NCBI GenBank assembly: GCA_050248915.1
Contig: JBFWRL010000001.1
Span: 1-64,000, forward strand
Origin: GCA-2770975 sp050248915
GTDB taxonomy: Bacteria > Cyanobacteriota > Sericytochromatia > UBA7694
Length of the DNA stretch: 64,000 nucleotides
Direction: 5' to 3'
Part shown: in pieces, positions 35,047 to 43,467 of the stretch
How the letters are laid out: every line of letters begins with the position of its first letter
Numbering within the stretch: the first letter of the stretch is position 1
Program-made: the position numbers and the translations under genes
The notes under the pieces: model-generated
The model's database searches: none
The model's input: the letters and a program-made list of their open reading frames with translations, nothing else
Told to the model about the DNA's origin: nothing

Positions 35047-36557
35047 GAACCTGGCTCTTAAAGGCCTTTCGACTGGCAACCGTTTTTCCTTGGCGGCGTT
35101 TTGAGGCGGCCCTGCACCAGCCAAAACAAGCGCAAATGCAGACCCTTGAAGAGATTCTCAGATTGGCCAATGCACCAGGCATTGAGCGTTATGCCGATTT
35201 TCAGAACTTGCCCCTGCGCAATTATGAAGATATTGAAGCCCAAATCCTGGCGGCCGAACAAAGCGGTCAAAACTTTCTCAGCCATCACAAGCCCAAAACC
35301 CACGAACCCACCAGTGGCTCCAGTGGTGCCCGTAAGCTGATTCCCTATACCCCGGCCCTGTTGCATTCATTTGGCCAACTCTTTTTACTCTGGGCCCACG
35401 ATCTGCTCAGCCACGGCCCCCGCTTAAAAGGCGGGCGCATCTATTTTAGTGTCTCGCCCCAATTTCACGAAACCAAGCACGGCCTCAATGATGACAGCGA
35501 TTACCTCACCGGGCTGACGGGCCTGCTGTTCAAGGCCTTTGTCTTGGTGCCCCCCCAGATCAAAAAGCTCAAAAACCCCGATAATTTTTTTTATGTACTG
35601 GCCCGCTATTGGCTGGGAGCCGACGATCTGGAAGTGATCTCCATTTGGTCTCCCAGTTTTATGTTGGCCATCTTGGACTATATCCACGCCCATGCCCATA
35701 ACCTGATCGCCTCTGGCACCCAAGCTCACATTCAGGTCGAGGGACTGACCTTTACCCCAGGCCCGATTTCGGCTCTCAAACAGGCTGAATTGCAAAAGCC
35801 CCATCCCCATTGGCAAAATCTCTTTCCGGGTCTCAAGCTGATCTCGGCTTGGGGGGCCCAAAATTCAGCCACAGCGTTTCAGCAACTCAAGGCCCATTTC
35901 CCAGACGTACACGTGCAAGCAAAAGGCCTGCTCGCCACCGAAGCGCCGCTCACCTTTCCCTCGGAGCACTACCAGGCCTTTTTGCCACTTTTAAACGCCG
36001 TTTTCTTTGAATTTCTCGATGCCGAGGGCCAACTCTGGCGATTGGATCAGGTCGAAATGGGCAAAACCTATGAATTGGTGATCAGTCAAAAATCGGGGCT
36101 GCTGCGTTACCGGCTCAAAGACCTTGTCAAAATTGAGAAAAAGGTCTTTAACACCCCCTGTTTTGAATTCATGGGCCGAGGCGAAAATCTCTGTGATCTG
36201 GTAGGCGAAAAGCTCAATGAGGCCTTTGTAGCAGAGATCGCCAAGCGACTCTGCCCCGAGGTTTATCTCTGCCTGGTGCCCGATCTGGCCACACCGGGAT
36301 ATACCCTTTTTTCGGAGCAAAGCATGGATTTAGAACGCTTTGAACAGGGGCTGAGACAATCCCCCCACTACCACAATGCCCGTGAACTCAAGCAATTAGC
36401 TCCGCTGCAAGGCCAACTAAAACCCGACCTGCCACACAAATTAAAACAATTTTTCAGTCAAAAAAAAGGCATGCGGCTGGGAGATATCAAAGACAGTTAC
36501 CTCTACAGCCGCGAAACCAATGGTGAATTATTGGCTTTTCTCAAGCAGGCAGACTAA
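35043..36557 (+). CDS. GH3-family acyl-adenylating amidosynthetase
   Basis: 504 residues. GH3 enzymes adenylate a carboxylic acid with ATP and condense it with an amine, usually an amino acid. Visible motifs: ATP loop TSGSSGARKLIPYT (about 95-108), GLLATEAPLTFP, YRLKDLVKIEK and GRGENLCDLVGEKLNE. Start is GTG overlapping the preceding stop. In plants GH3 proteins conjugate jasmonate and auxin; bacterial members are mostly uncharacterised. At the end of this cluster it probably releases or caps an oxidised acyl product as an amide. Its stop shares CTAA with the stop of the opposing barrel gene. Confidence 0.88.
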   Translation: MRTWLLKAFRLATVFPWRRFEAALHQPKQAQMQTLEEILRLANAPGIERYADFQNLPLRNYEDIEAQILAAEQSGQNFLSHHKPKTHEPTSGSSGARKLIPYTPALLHSFGQLFLLWAHDLLSHGPRLKGGRIYFSVSPQFHETKHGLNDDSDYLTGLTGLLFKAFVLVPPQIKKLKNPDNFFYVLARYWLGADDLEVISIWSPSFMLAILDYIHAHAHNLIASGTQAHIQVEGLTFTPGPISALKQAELQKPHPHWQNLFPGLKLISAWGAQNSATAFQQLKAHFPDVHVQAKGLLATEAPLTFPSEHYQAFLPLLNAVFFEFLDAEGQLWRLDQVEMGKTYELVISQKSGLLRYRLKDLVKIEKKVFNTPCFEFMGRGENLCDLVGEKLNEAFVAEIAKRLCPEVYLCLVPDLATPGYTLFSEQSMDLERFEQGLRQSPHYHNARELKQLAPLQGQLKPDLPHKLKQFFSQKKGMRLGDIKDSYLYSRETNGELLAFLKQAD

Positions 36558-37126
36558 ATCGTCCAGCGCAGACCGAGAACATCCCCTTGGCCATTGTAGC
36601 CCAGTGTTCCTTCCAGGCTGGGTGAAAATTTATAACCCAGCTCAAAACCACTGGCAGGCGGATAAAAATCGGAGAAACCCAAGCGACTGCCAAAGAAATT
36701 ATAGCCACCGGCAATATTCAAACGCCCGGTCAGTTGGGGGGTAAACTTATACGCCAGACCCAATCCCAATTCGAGACCCACCCAGCGCGAACGCGTGGTG
36801 TCATTAAAATTGGCACTGCCCCAAACACCAAAGATACCACTCAGAGAAAAGCCGCTCTGTTGTAAAAAGCGGTAGACAACGCGCACATCATAACGGCTGT
36901 TCACACCGTTATTAAAACCTTCGACCAAAAAAGGCAATCCCAGTGAACCGCCCAACGATACCTGGGGTGCCAATTTAAAGTCAAAGGCCAGACTGGGTCC
37001 GAGGGCAAAGACAAAAGCGGAGTGATCCACTTCTGCTTTGGGCATGGTCGAGGCTTCGGCAGCCCCTGCAACCAAGCAGGAGACAGCCAGAGCCAAGCTT
37101 GCAAGTGTAAGAACGTTTTTTTTCAT
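36554..37126 (-). CDS. Outer-membrane beta-barrel-like protein
   Basis: 190 residues. Signal peptide to about residue 25 (LALAVSCLVAGAAEAS). The rest alternates hydrophobic and polar residues with Gly and aromatic girdles (FVFALGPSLAFDFKL, RWVGLELGLGLAYKF, GFELGYKFSPSLEGTLGY) and ends in an amphipathic strand, as in small eight-stranded barrels. Start at 37126 with AAGGA eight bases upstream; the frame extends to 37219 without support. No specific function is visible. Confidence 0.75.
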   Translation of the reverse strand: MKKNVLTLASLALAVSCLVAGAAEASTMPKAEVDHSAFVFALGPSLAFDFKLAPQVSLGGSLGLPFLVEGFNNGVNSRYDVRVVYRFLQQSGFSLSGIFGVWGSANFNDTTRSRWVGLELGLGLAYKFTPQLTGRLNIAGGYNFFGSRLGFSDFYPPASGFELGYKFSPSLEGTLGYNGQGDVLGLRWTI

Positions 37127-37137
37127 AGTCTTATTCC

Positions 37138-38124
37138 TTACCAATAATGGTTGTGATTTTTTTGATAAAATTCCAGGGTTTGGGCCAGCCCCTGCCGAAT
37201 ACTCAGCCGCGGAGCCCATCCCAATTGTGCGCGAATCTGGCTGATGTCGAGGACAAAGTCACCCACGTCGTAATTGCGACTGCCTGGGGGCCAGTCTGTC
37301 TGTTCGAGGTGGCCTGAACCTGCCAGTTCGATAATTGTCTGAGCCAATTCAATAAAAGGCAGGCCTTCACCGGCTCCCACATTCCAGACTTTGCCGAGAG
37401 CATCTGGGTGTAATCCCGCCAAAAGCAAAGCCTCACAGGCATCTCCCACATGCAAATAGTCGCGCACCTGTTGGCCATCGCCATAAATTTTCAGTGGGCG
37501 GTTTTCCAGAGCCAAACGCAGAAAAAAATTGAGCACATTGTATTTGGGATGTTTCATCTGGGCCCGCGGGCCATAAATATTGCCCACCCGCAGAGAGGTC
37601 ACGGGCAAGCCATAATGCAGATGATAAATCAGGTGATACTGTTCTGCCGCAAAGCGGTTGATCGAATAAATATCGCGGGGCAAAATCGGCGAATCTTCTG
37701 TCGCAGGCAAAAGCGGTGGACTGCCATAAAAAGCCCGCGTGCCCACAAAGACAATCCGGGCTGCGGGATTGACCTGACGGCAGGCCTCCAAGAGGGTCAA
37801 ATTGCCTTTGCAGTTGATATCTAAATCGAGCAAAGGATTGGACATGCTGTCGGAATGACTGGTCTGGGCGGCAATATTAAAGACAATCTCCTGCTCGGGC
37901 AAAAGGGCACGCAACGCTTCGGCATTGCGCAAATCCGAGAGATGGACCTGCACCTGCTCACGAAAACCGTCGAGGTTAAACCAATTGGCACCGTGATCGG
38001 GTAAAAAATTGTCCACCAATGTGACCTGCGCGCCCAATTGAACCAGCCGCTGGGCCAAATTGCTACCAATAAAGCCCAGGCCGCCCAGCAACAAAACTTT
38101 GCGCCGTGAATAGCCTTCGATCAC
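37138..38124 (-). CDS. NAD-dependent sugar epimerase/dehydratase (extended SDR)
   Basis: 328 residues. Rossmann motif GGLGFIGSN at 14-22, D38 for NAD binding, and the later RVGNIYGPR and IYGDGQQVRDYLHVGD segments place it with nucleotide-sugar epimerases. The catalytic motif reads Y153-S-I-N-R157, so Arg replaces the usual catalytic Lys of YxxxK. This may be tolerated or may indicate an altered reaction. GTG start at 38124 with AAAAAGGAAG upstream. It lies 11 nt upstream of the barrel gene on the same strand. Confidence 0.88.
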   Translation of the reverse strand: MIEGYSRRKVLLLGGLGFIGSNLAQRLVQLGAQVTLVDNFLPDHGANWFNLDGFREQVQVHLSDLRNAEALRALLPEQEIVFNIAAQTSHSDSMSNPLLDLDINCKGNLTLLEACRQVNPAARIVFVGTRAFYGSPPLLPATEDSPILPRDIYSINRFAAEQYHLIYHLHYGLPVTSLRVGNIYGPRAQMKHPKYNVLNFFLRLALENRPLKIYGDGQQVRDYLHVGDACEALLLAGLHPDALGKVWNVGAGEGLPFIELAQTIIELAGSGHLEQTDWPPGSRNYDVGDFVLDISQIRAQLGWAPRLSIRQGLAQTLEFYQKNHNHYW

Positions 38125-38199
38125 TTTATTTTCTTCCTTTTTCGGGCTCTGCAAACTTCAGGCCTGTTCACACAGTATAACCGAAGAGCGTGCTCAAAT

Positions 38200-40665
38200 T
38201 CAGAAGTGATAGCCCGTACCAAAGGTCACCCCATGGTAGATCTGGCTGGCTTCAGAGCCCAGGTCAAACATCATCAGGCCTTGATAGCCCAAATTGAGGG
38301 AGATCTTACTCTGCCCCACACTGATCATATCCCAATTGATCAAAAAGTTGATCAGGGTGTCCCAGCGGCTGAGAGGCAATCCCGACAATTGAATATTGGA
38401 GAGATCTTGCATGACATAATGGGGAGCCAAACTGAGTTCGAGCGAAAGCGGCTCGATGATCCGATAGCCCATGTGCAGGCGCAAACCAGCACCAATATAC
38501 GAACGGGCCGCCAAGAAATAGTGATTGCGGGGATCATTGCTGCTGCTGGTATTGCGGTAATAGCCATCAAGCCCTGTCGCAAGTTCAAACTGGGGTGTGG
38601 CAACAACCTTATACAAAACAGCCAAATCGGCATTGATCAACTCACTCAAGCTGCCATTTTGACTGGTGACATTGCTGGTATAGTCAAAGCCACTCAAAGA
38701 GCTGATATCCAGGGCAACGCCCAGCTTGCCCAAGGCAGAACTGGGCTCCCCAAACCAGATCAGGGTGTTTAAATGACCCGACATACCTGCACTGCCACTC
38801 ACCGTCTGTTCGGTATCATTCATTTTGAGTCCCTCTTTGACAGAGGTCGGCACGCGCTCATCGTAGATCAGCTTATACGTCCCGAGCAGCATCAAACGAC
38901 TGCGCAGTGGGGGAGGCATCAGATTGGCTGGAGCCGAAGAGGTTGTGGGTGAAGGGCTGGCTTTGGCCACCTGATTGGGGCTGGCCGTAGGCAGCGGAAT
39001 ATTCACCAAACTATCGGGCTCCGCCGGTTTCAGCGTGGGGGCAGTTGATGGCGTGGCCCCCGAAGCAGTGGGTGAGGGATTGGCGCTGAGATTGCGCAAT
39101 TGGTTTTCCAAATCGCTCAGGCTCAAATCGCCACTGCTGGGAGAGGCTTTGGGCAAGGGAACCGGCGTGGGCATCGGCTGCGCACCAGAAGGTTTGGCCG
39201 TCGGCACGGGCGAAACGGGCTTTTGACTGGCCACAGGAGAGGGTTTGGCCGTGGGCTTGCCACTGGGCTTGGCGGTTGGCTTGGTACTGGGCTTGGCTGT
39301 TGGTTTCGCTGTGGGCTTTGTGCTCGGCTTAGGCGTAGGCTTGATCTGCGGAGGCTTGGCCGTCAACTTGGGCGAAGGCAACACGGTCGGTTTGGCCGAA
39401 AGCGTGGGAGAAGGCACAACACTGGGTTTGGCCGAGGCGGTGGGCGGGTTAAACAGAGCATCTAATGCCGCCATATCCACACTGCCACTGGGTTTAGGTG
39501 TAACAGGCGCAGAGGGTTTGGGGGTCGCAGGTACAGCTGTCGGTTTGGCCGTCGGTTTGGCCGTGGGCGAAGGCTTGGCAGTTGCAGGGGGGGCCTTGCT
39601 GGGCTGCGCACAGTCGCTGAGCAGGGCTTCCAACTCACTCAGGGAGCCATCGCCACATTTGCTGCTGGCAGAAGCCTGGGGCTTGGCGGTCGGCTTGGCA
39701 GTTGGTTTGGCCGTGGGCAGAGGTTTGGGCGTCGCTGTCGGCACAGGACGCGCAGTGGGCACGGGCGTGGGTTTGGCCGTGGGTGCCGCAGAAGGTTTGC
39801 TGGTCGGTGGGGTACCCGTGGGAGGGGTTCCAGAAGCACAGGTACCTGAGAGCAGGCATTCGATTTGACTGAGATTATCACCAGAAGCACCCGTCGGAGG
39901 AGTGCCTGTGGGAGGCACCCCTGTTGGGGGCGAGCCCGTGGGAGGGGCGCCTGTTGGCGGCAGAGAGCCCAGTATAGCCTCAATGGGCGGCTGGGGACGG
40001 GGTTCAGACAGGGCAACTTTGACATCTTCGTAGAGCAGGCCCGCCGCTTTGGCAACCATGATCAGGGCTTCGTAGCGGGTGATTTTATTTTTGCCTTTGA
40101 AGCTGCCACCTGGATAGCCATTGGTCAATTGCCAGGTATTGGTGATTTTGTCGACCATGGATTCTTGATCTTTATCGACATCTTTGAGGACCACCTTTTT
40201 TTCCCGGGGCAAAGGGGGAGTGGCCGTTAAAAACGAGAGCAGGCGATTGAGACTGTCTGCAAATTCATAGCGGGTCACGGGACGCAGGCCTTCAAACAGG
40301 CCGCTGTCCATGGTCATGAGATCCGCTTGAACGATCCGGTTGATGTATTTATACTCTTTGCTGTCGGGCAAAACGTCAGAAATAATCAGAATGGTGGTAT
40401 TGGGTATTTGTTTGCTGCCCAACATGCGATCGAGCACTTCGGCAAACTGAAAGCGCGTTAGCGGTAAATCGCCCGCAAAACGATCATAGGTCACACCCTG
40501 CATGATTTTTTTATCATACATGACCTTGGCTTCGAGCGAGGCCCAATGTTTATAATCCACATCGGAATAAGGCAGGCCCTCCGCAAGAGCCCCCATTACC
40601 AGACTAAAGACCAAGAACCAAGCCAAATACACCCGGAAGATCGACTGTCTGAAAATAGCGCTCAC
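38200..40665 (-). CDS. SLH-domain protein with PT-rich linker and C-terminal beta barrel
   Basis: 821 residues. After a signal peptide (about 10-28), three SLH-like units (about 32-215, including the degenerate SDVDYKHWASLEAKVMYDKKIMQG) should bind cell-wall polymer. Residues 230-590 are low complexity: GTPPTG and PTAKPTAKP tandem repeats with short SxLE elements between (LSQIECLLSG, LSELEALLSD, LSDLENQLR). The last 210 residues alternate as beta strands and end in F (GVTFGTGYHF), typical of an outer-membrane barrel. This tethers outer membrane to peptidoglycan, like cyanobacterial or OmpM SLH porins but with an unusually long linker. GTG start; ribosome site poor. Confidence 0.85.
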   Translation of the reverse strand: MSAIFRQSIFRVYLAWFLVFSLVMGALAEGLPYSDVDYKHWASLEAKVMYDKKIMQGVTYDRFAGDLPLTRFQFAEVLDRMLGSKQIPNTTILIISDVLPDSKEYKYINRIVQADLMTMDSGLFEGLRPVTRYEFADSLNRLLSFLTATPPLPREKKVVLKDVDKDQESMVDKITNTWQLTNGYPGGSFKGKNKITRYEALIMVAKAAGLLYEDVKVALSEPRPQPPIEAILGSLPPTGAPPTGSPPTGVPPTGTPPTGASGDNLSQIECLLSGTCASGTPPTGTPPTSKPSAAPTAKPTPVPTARPVPTATPKPLPTAKPTAKPTAKPQASASSKCGDGSLSELEALLSDCAQPSKAPPATAKPSPTAKPTAKPTAVPATPKPSAPVTPKPSGSVDMAALDALFNPPTASAKPSVVPSPTLSAKPTVLPSPKLTAKPPQIKPTPKPSTKPTAKPTAKPSTKPTAKPSGKPTAKPSPVASQKPVSPVPTAKPSGAQPMPTPVPLPKASPSSGDLSLSDLENQLRNLSANPSPTASGATPSTAPTLKPAEPDSLVNIPLPTASPNQVAKASPSPTTSSAPANLMPPPLRSRLMLLGTYKLIYDERVPTSVKEGLKMNDTEQTVSGSAGMSGHLNTLIWFGEPSSALGKLGVALDISSLSGFDYTSNVTSQNGSLSELINADLAVLYKVVATPQFELATGLDGYYRNTSSSNDPRNHYFLAARSYIGAGLRLHMGYRIIEPLSLELSLAPHYVMQDLSNIQLSGLPLSRWDTLINFLINWDMISVGQSKISLNLGYQGLMMFDLGSEASQIYHGVTFGTGYHF
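39240..39345 (-). repeat. PTAKP-type coding repeats in the SLH protein
   Basis: Imperfect 12-24 bp direct repeats (core GGCTTGGC[CT]GT on the plus strand) encode PTAKP/STKP units. Similar clusters lie at 39540-39790, and GTPPTG repeats at 39795-39950. Expected to vary in length. Confidence 0.6.
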
Positions 40666-40745
40666 CTTTTCTGAGTTATAGTTAATTAAATTATACCTGT
40701 ATTTGCCCTCTGACTGACTTGCACCAGAGACCCGAAGGAGATTTC

Positions 40746-41300
40746 ATGCAGATTCATTTTCATGCCGAGCCCCTGGCTTATCGGGGCCCCGAATTGACCT
40801 CCCACTTTATTTACAACCGTTTTGGCCTGCGCGGAGATGCCATGGTGGCCTTTGCGGGACCTTGCGAAGTACAGATCAAAGACATGGTGGACCTCGAAGA
40901 TGTTCACGCCGATGCCCCGATCTACAGCGAGTCAATGTTGCATTTATTAATTGAACATTTTCAAACCCCTTTAGAGGCCATGATTTTGCGTCAACGCCTG
41001 CTCACAGCCCAAATCCAAACCCACTTGCAGGCTGCTGGGCAAACCCAGGTCCGCCGCAGCGGCGACGATCTCTACGATGGTTCAAATAAACTGTCAGTTT
41101 CGATTGCTACGGTCAGCCCCGTTTCTGGCCTGATCCATTTTGGCATCAATCTGTCGAGCCAAAATACACCCGTGCCGACACGTGGTCTGAACGATTATGG
41201 GATTGAATGGCAAGGTTTTGCCCAGGCGATACTCACCGCCTATTTAGATGAAGATCGTTCGATTCGCCAGGCCCTGACCAAGGTGCGTTGGGTGCCCTGA
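40746..41300 (+). CDS. DUF366 family protein
   Basis: 184 residues. Matches by eye the DUF366 family: start HFHAEPLAYRGPELTSHFIYNRFGLRGDAMVAFAGPCEV, central FQTPLEAMILRQRLL and C-terminal VPTRGLNDYGI. Function of the family is not established. GAAGGAG lies five bases before ATG 40746, so the longer frame from 40719 is rejected. It is divergent from the SLH gene and 19 nt before the TPR glycosyltransferase gene. Confidence 0.85.
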   Translation: MQIHFHAEPLAYRGPELTSHFIYNRFGLRGDAMVAFAGPCEVQIKDMVDLEDVHADAPIYSESMLHLLIEHFQTPLEAMILRQRLLTAQIQTHLQAAGQTQVRRSGDDLYDGSNKLSVSIATVSPVSGLIHFGINLSSQNTPVPTRGLNDYGIEWQGFAQAILTAYLDEDRSIRQALTKVRWVP

Positions 41301-41319
41301 ACGTGGGTAGCCAGAGCAG

Positions 41320-43392
41320 ATGAGCTCACCTTCGGTCACAGCGCTTTGCCAAGCGGCCCACAGCGCATATCTGCTGGGCAATTGGCGCGAAGCCCAGGAA
41401 AAATACCAACAGGCACTCAGCCAAGATCCTCACCATTCTTTGGCCCGCCTGGGGCTGGCGGAAATCGCATTACACTTGCAAGCCTCCGGTGATATCCCAA
41501 CCCTGATAGCCCCCCTGCTGAAGCAATTGCCCAAACAGCCGCAGGAGCTGAGCCGCCTCGGAGATCTTTTATTTGCGCTCAAAGACTACCGTGCCGCCCA
41601 TTTGATCTACAGTTTTTCGCTCAAAAGCCAACCGGATCAGCCCGAAGTGCTCAATCAGGTGGGCCTTTTATTGATTCATTCGGGCGAGTTAGAAGAAGCC
41701 CATACTTTTTTTCACCACGCCCTCAATTGCGACCCCGAGTACAGCGAAGCCCGACACAATTTGGGGCTGCTCGAAACAGAATTGGGCCGATTTGAACTGG
41801 CTCGTCAGCATTTTGAAGCCGTGCTCAAAAGCCATCCCCACCACAGCAACGCCTGGAACTCGCTGGCCAATCTCTTCAAAGGGCAAAAAGAGTATGCTGC
41901 AGCCCAGGTAACTTACCGGCAGGCCCTCAATTACGCCCCCGATCAGGCTTTTATTTATGCCAATCTGGCCACCGTCTTTCAGGCCCAAAACCAGCAAAGT
42001 GAAGCAGAGAGCTGTTATACCCAGGCCATTCAGCTCAAACCCGATTTTCCCTTTTGGGCGCTGTGTAAAAGCAATCTCAGTCCCCCGGTTTTTGAGTCAG
42101 CGGAAGCGATCGGGGCCTGGAAAGCACAGTGGCTGGCACAATTGCGCAATGCTCCCTTGATCCCCTTGGCGCGATATCAAAGAGAATTACAGCGCACCAA
42201 CGCCTTTGTGCCGATCGAAACCGCGTACCAAGGCCATCTGGATTTGTGCGAAATCAGATCTGCTTATGCCAATTGTTTCATTCCCCCTGCGGTGTCGATC
42301 AGCGAAAGCTCACCCAGAGCCCAACCGCGGGCCGCAATTCTGGTCACAGAGGGGCATGAAGGGGTCTTTTTTCGCTGTTGTGGTGCTTGGCTCAGTTCTT
42401 GGCAGAGCAGTGAACTGGAGCTGTTTATCATCGGCCCCCGCATGTCGTTGGGGCACCTCAAAATACGGCTCGATAATCCCCACTTAAACTACCTGCCCCA
42501 AGGCAAAGATTTTCAAGAGACCCTGCAAGCGCTGCGCTATTTAAAGTTGGATCTGCTCTATTATTGGGAAGTGGGAACTGATTCCCTGAATTATTTTTTG
42601 CCGTTTTTTCGGCCTGCCCGCCTGCAATTGAGTTCGATTGGCTTTCCTGTGACCTCGGGGATTCCCCAAATGGATGGCTTTATCGTGGGAAAAACAGTGG
42701 ATCACCGCCAGTATTGCATGAGTGAAAAAATTCTGACGCTGGCAGAAATGCCTGTGGCCATTGAGCCCCTGCCGCCCCCGAACCAACGCTTTGAGCGCAG
42801 CGATTATGGCTTGCAAGCGGGGTGGCATCTCTACCTCTGCCCCCACAACTTGCTCAAATTGCACCCCGATTTTGATCACTATCTGGCAGAGATCCTCAGG
42901 GAAGATCCCCTGGGGCATCTGATCTTGATTCAAAGCAAAAGTGTTGAGTTACAGCAGGCTTTGGAGCAGCGCTGGCAATCGACCCTTGCTGACGGTCTGA
43001 GCCGCATCCATTTTCTGCCAGCGCTGTCCCAAGCGCACTTTCATGGACTGATGCAAGCCTGTGAGGTCATGTTGGACACGCTCTATTATTGCAGCGGTGT
43101 GTTGCTCTACGAGGCTTTGGCCCTGGGCTTGCCCGTGGTCAGTCAAAAACAGCCTCTGTTTAGTGCAGGCATGACCCCAGCTGGGGTTTTTGCTGAATTG
43201 GGCATGGATCATTTTTGCGCCCATGACAGAGCGAGTTATGTGGCTTTGGCCTTAAAACTCAGTGGAGATCGCGATTATCGCAAAAATTGGATCGCCCACT
43301 TAAACGCGGGCAAAGCCTCGCTTTATAAGCCTCAGGCTGTGGCGAAGGCCCATGAGAAACTGTTTCTAGATCTTTTCTTAACAAAAACTTAG
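41320..43392 (+). CDS. TPR/GT41-like (O-GlcNAc transferase-type) glycosyltransferase
   Basis: 690 residues. Six or so TPR units cover about 1-245 (HSNAWNSLANLFKGQKEYAAAQ, QAFIYANLATVFQAQNQQSEA). The rest looks like the two Rossmann halves of the SPINDLY/OGT family, with LYLCPHNLLKLHPDFDHYL and a donor-site end MLDTLYYCSGVLLYEALALGLPVV. The family transfers sugars to Ser/Thr of proteins. A paralogue lies at 59725 and a GT4-TPR protein at 9989, so protein or surface glycosylation seems prominent in this organism. Weak ribosome site. Confidence 0.82.
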   Translation: MSSPSVTALCQAAHSAYLLGNWREAQEKYQQALSQDPHHSLARLGLAEIALHLQASGDIPTLIAPLLKQLPKQPQELSRLGDLLFALKDYRAAHLIYSFSLKSQPDQPEVLNQVGLLLIHSGELEEAHTFFHHALNCDPEYSEARHNLGLLETELGRFELARQHFEAVLKSHPHHSNAWNSLANLFKGQKEYAAAQVTYRQALNYAPDQAFIYANLATVFQAQNQQSEAESCYTQAIQLKPDFPFWALCKSNLSPPVFESAEAIGAWKAQWLAQLRNAPLIPLARYQRELQRTNAFVPIETAYQGHLDLCEIRSAYANCFIPPAVSISESSPRAQPRAAILVTEGHEGVFFRCCGAWLSSWQSSELELFIIGPRMSLGHLKIRLDNPHLNYLPQGKDFQETLQALRYLKLDLLYYWEVGTDSLNYFLPFFRPARLQLSSIGFPVTSGIPQMDGFIVGKTVDHRQYCMSEKILTLAEMPVAIEPLPPPNQRFERSDYGLQAGWHLYLCPHNLLKLHPDFDHYLAEILREDPLGHLILIQSKSVELQQALEQRWQSTLADGLSRIHFLPALSQAHFHGLMQACEVMLDTLYYCSGVLLYEALALGLPVVSQKQPLFSAGMTPAGVFAELGMDHFCAHDRASYVALALKLSGDRDYRKNWIAHLNAGKASLYKPQAVAKAHEKLFLDLFLTKT

Positions 43393-43430
43393 CCAAAAAT
43401 TAGAAAGAAATCCCGATCAGTTGCCTATAG

Positions 43431-43436
43431 TATAAT
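43431..43436 (+). promoter_or_regulatory. -10 box TATAAT
   Basis: Perfect TATAAT 32 bp before the start of the eight-repeat protein gene. No convincing -35 at standard spacing. Confidence 0.35.
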
Positions 43437-43467
43437 GAAGATCAGCTATAGCGCAAGGAAGGTTACC

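Noticed and set aside
39245..39868. 207-aa Gly/Leu/Val-rich frame opposite the SLH linker
   Set aside because: Reverse reading of PTAKP repeats; looks like a membrane protein only because of repeat composition.
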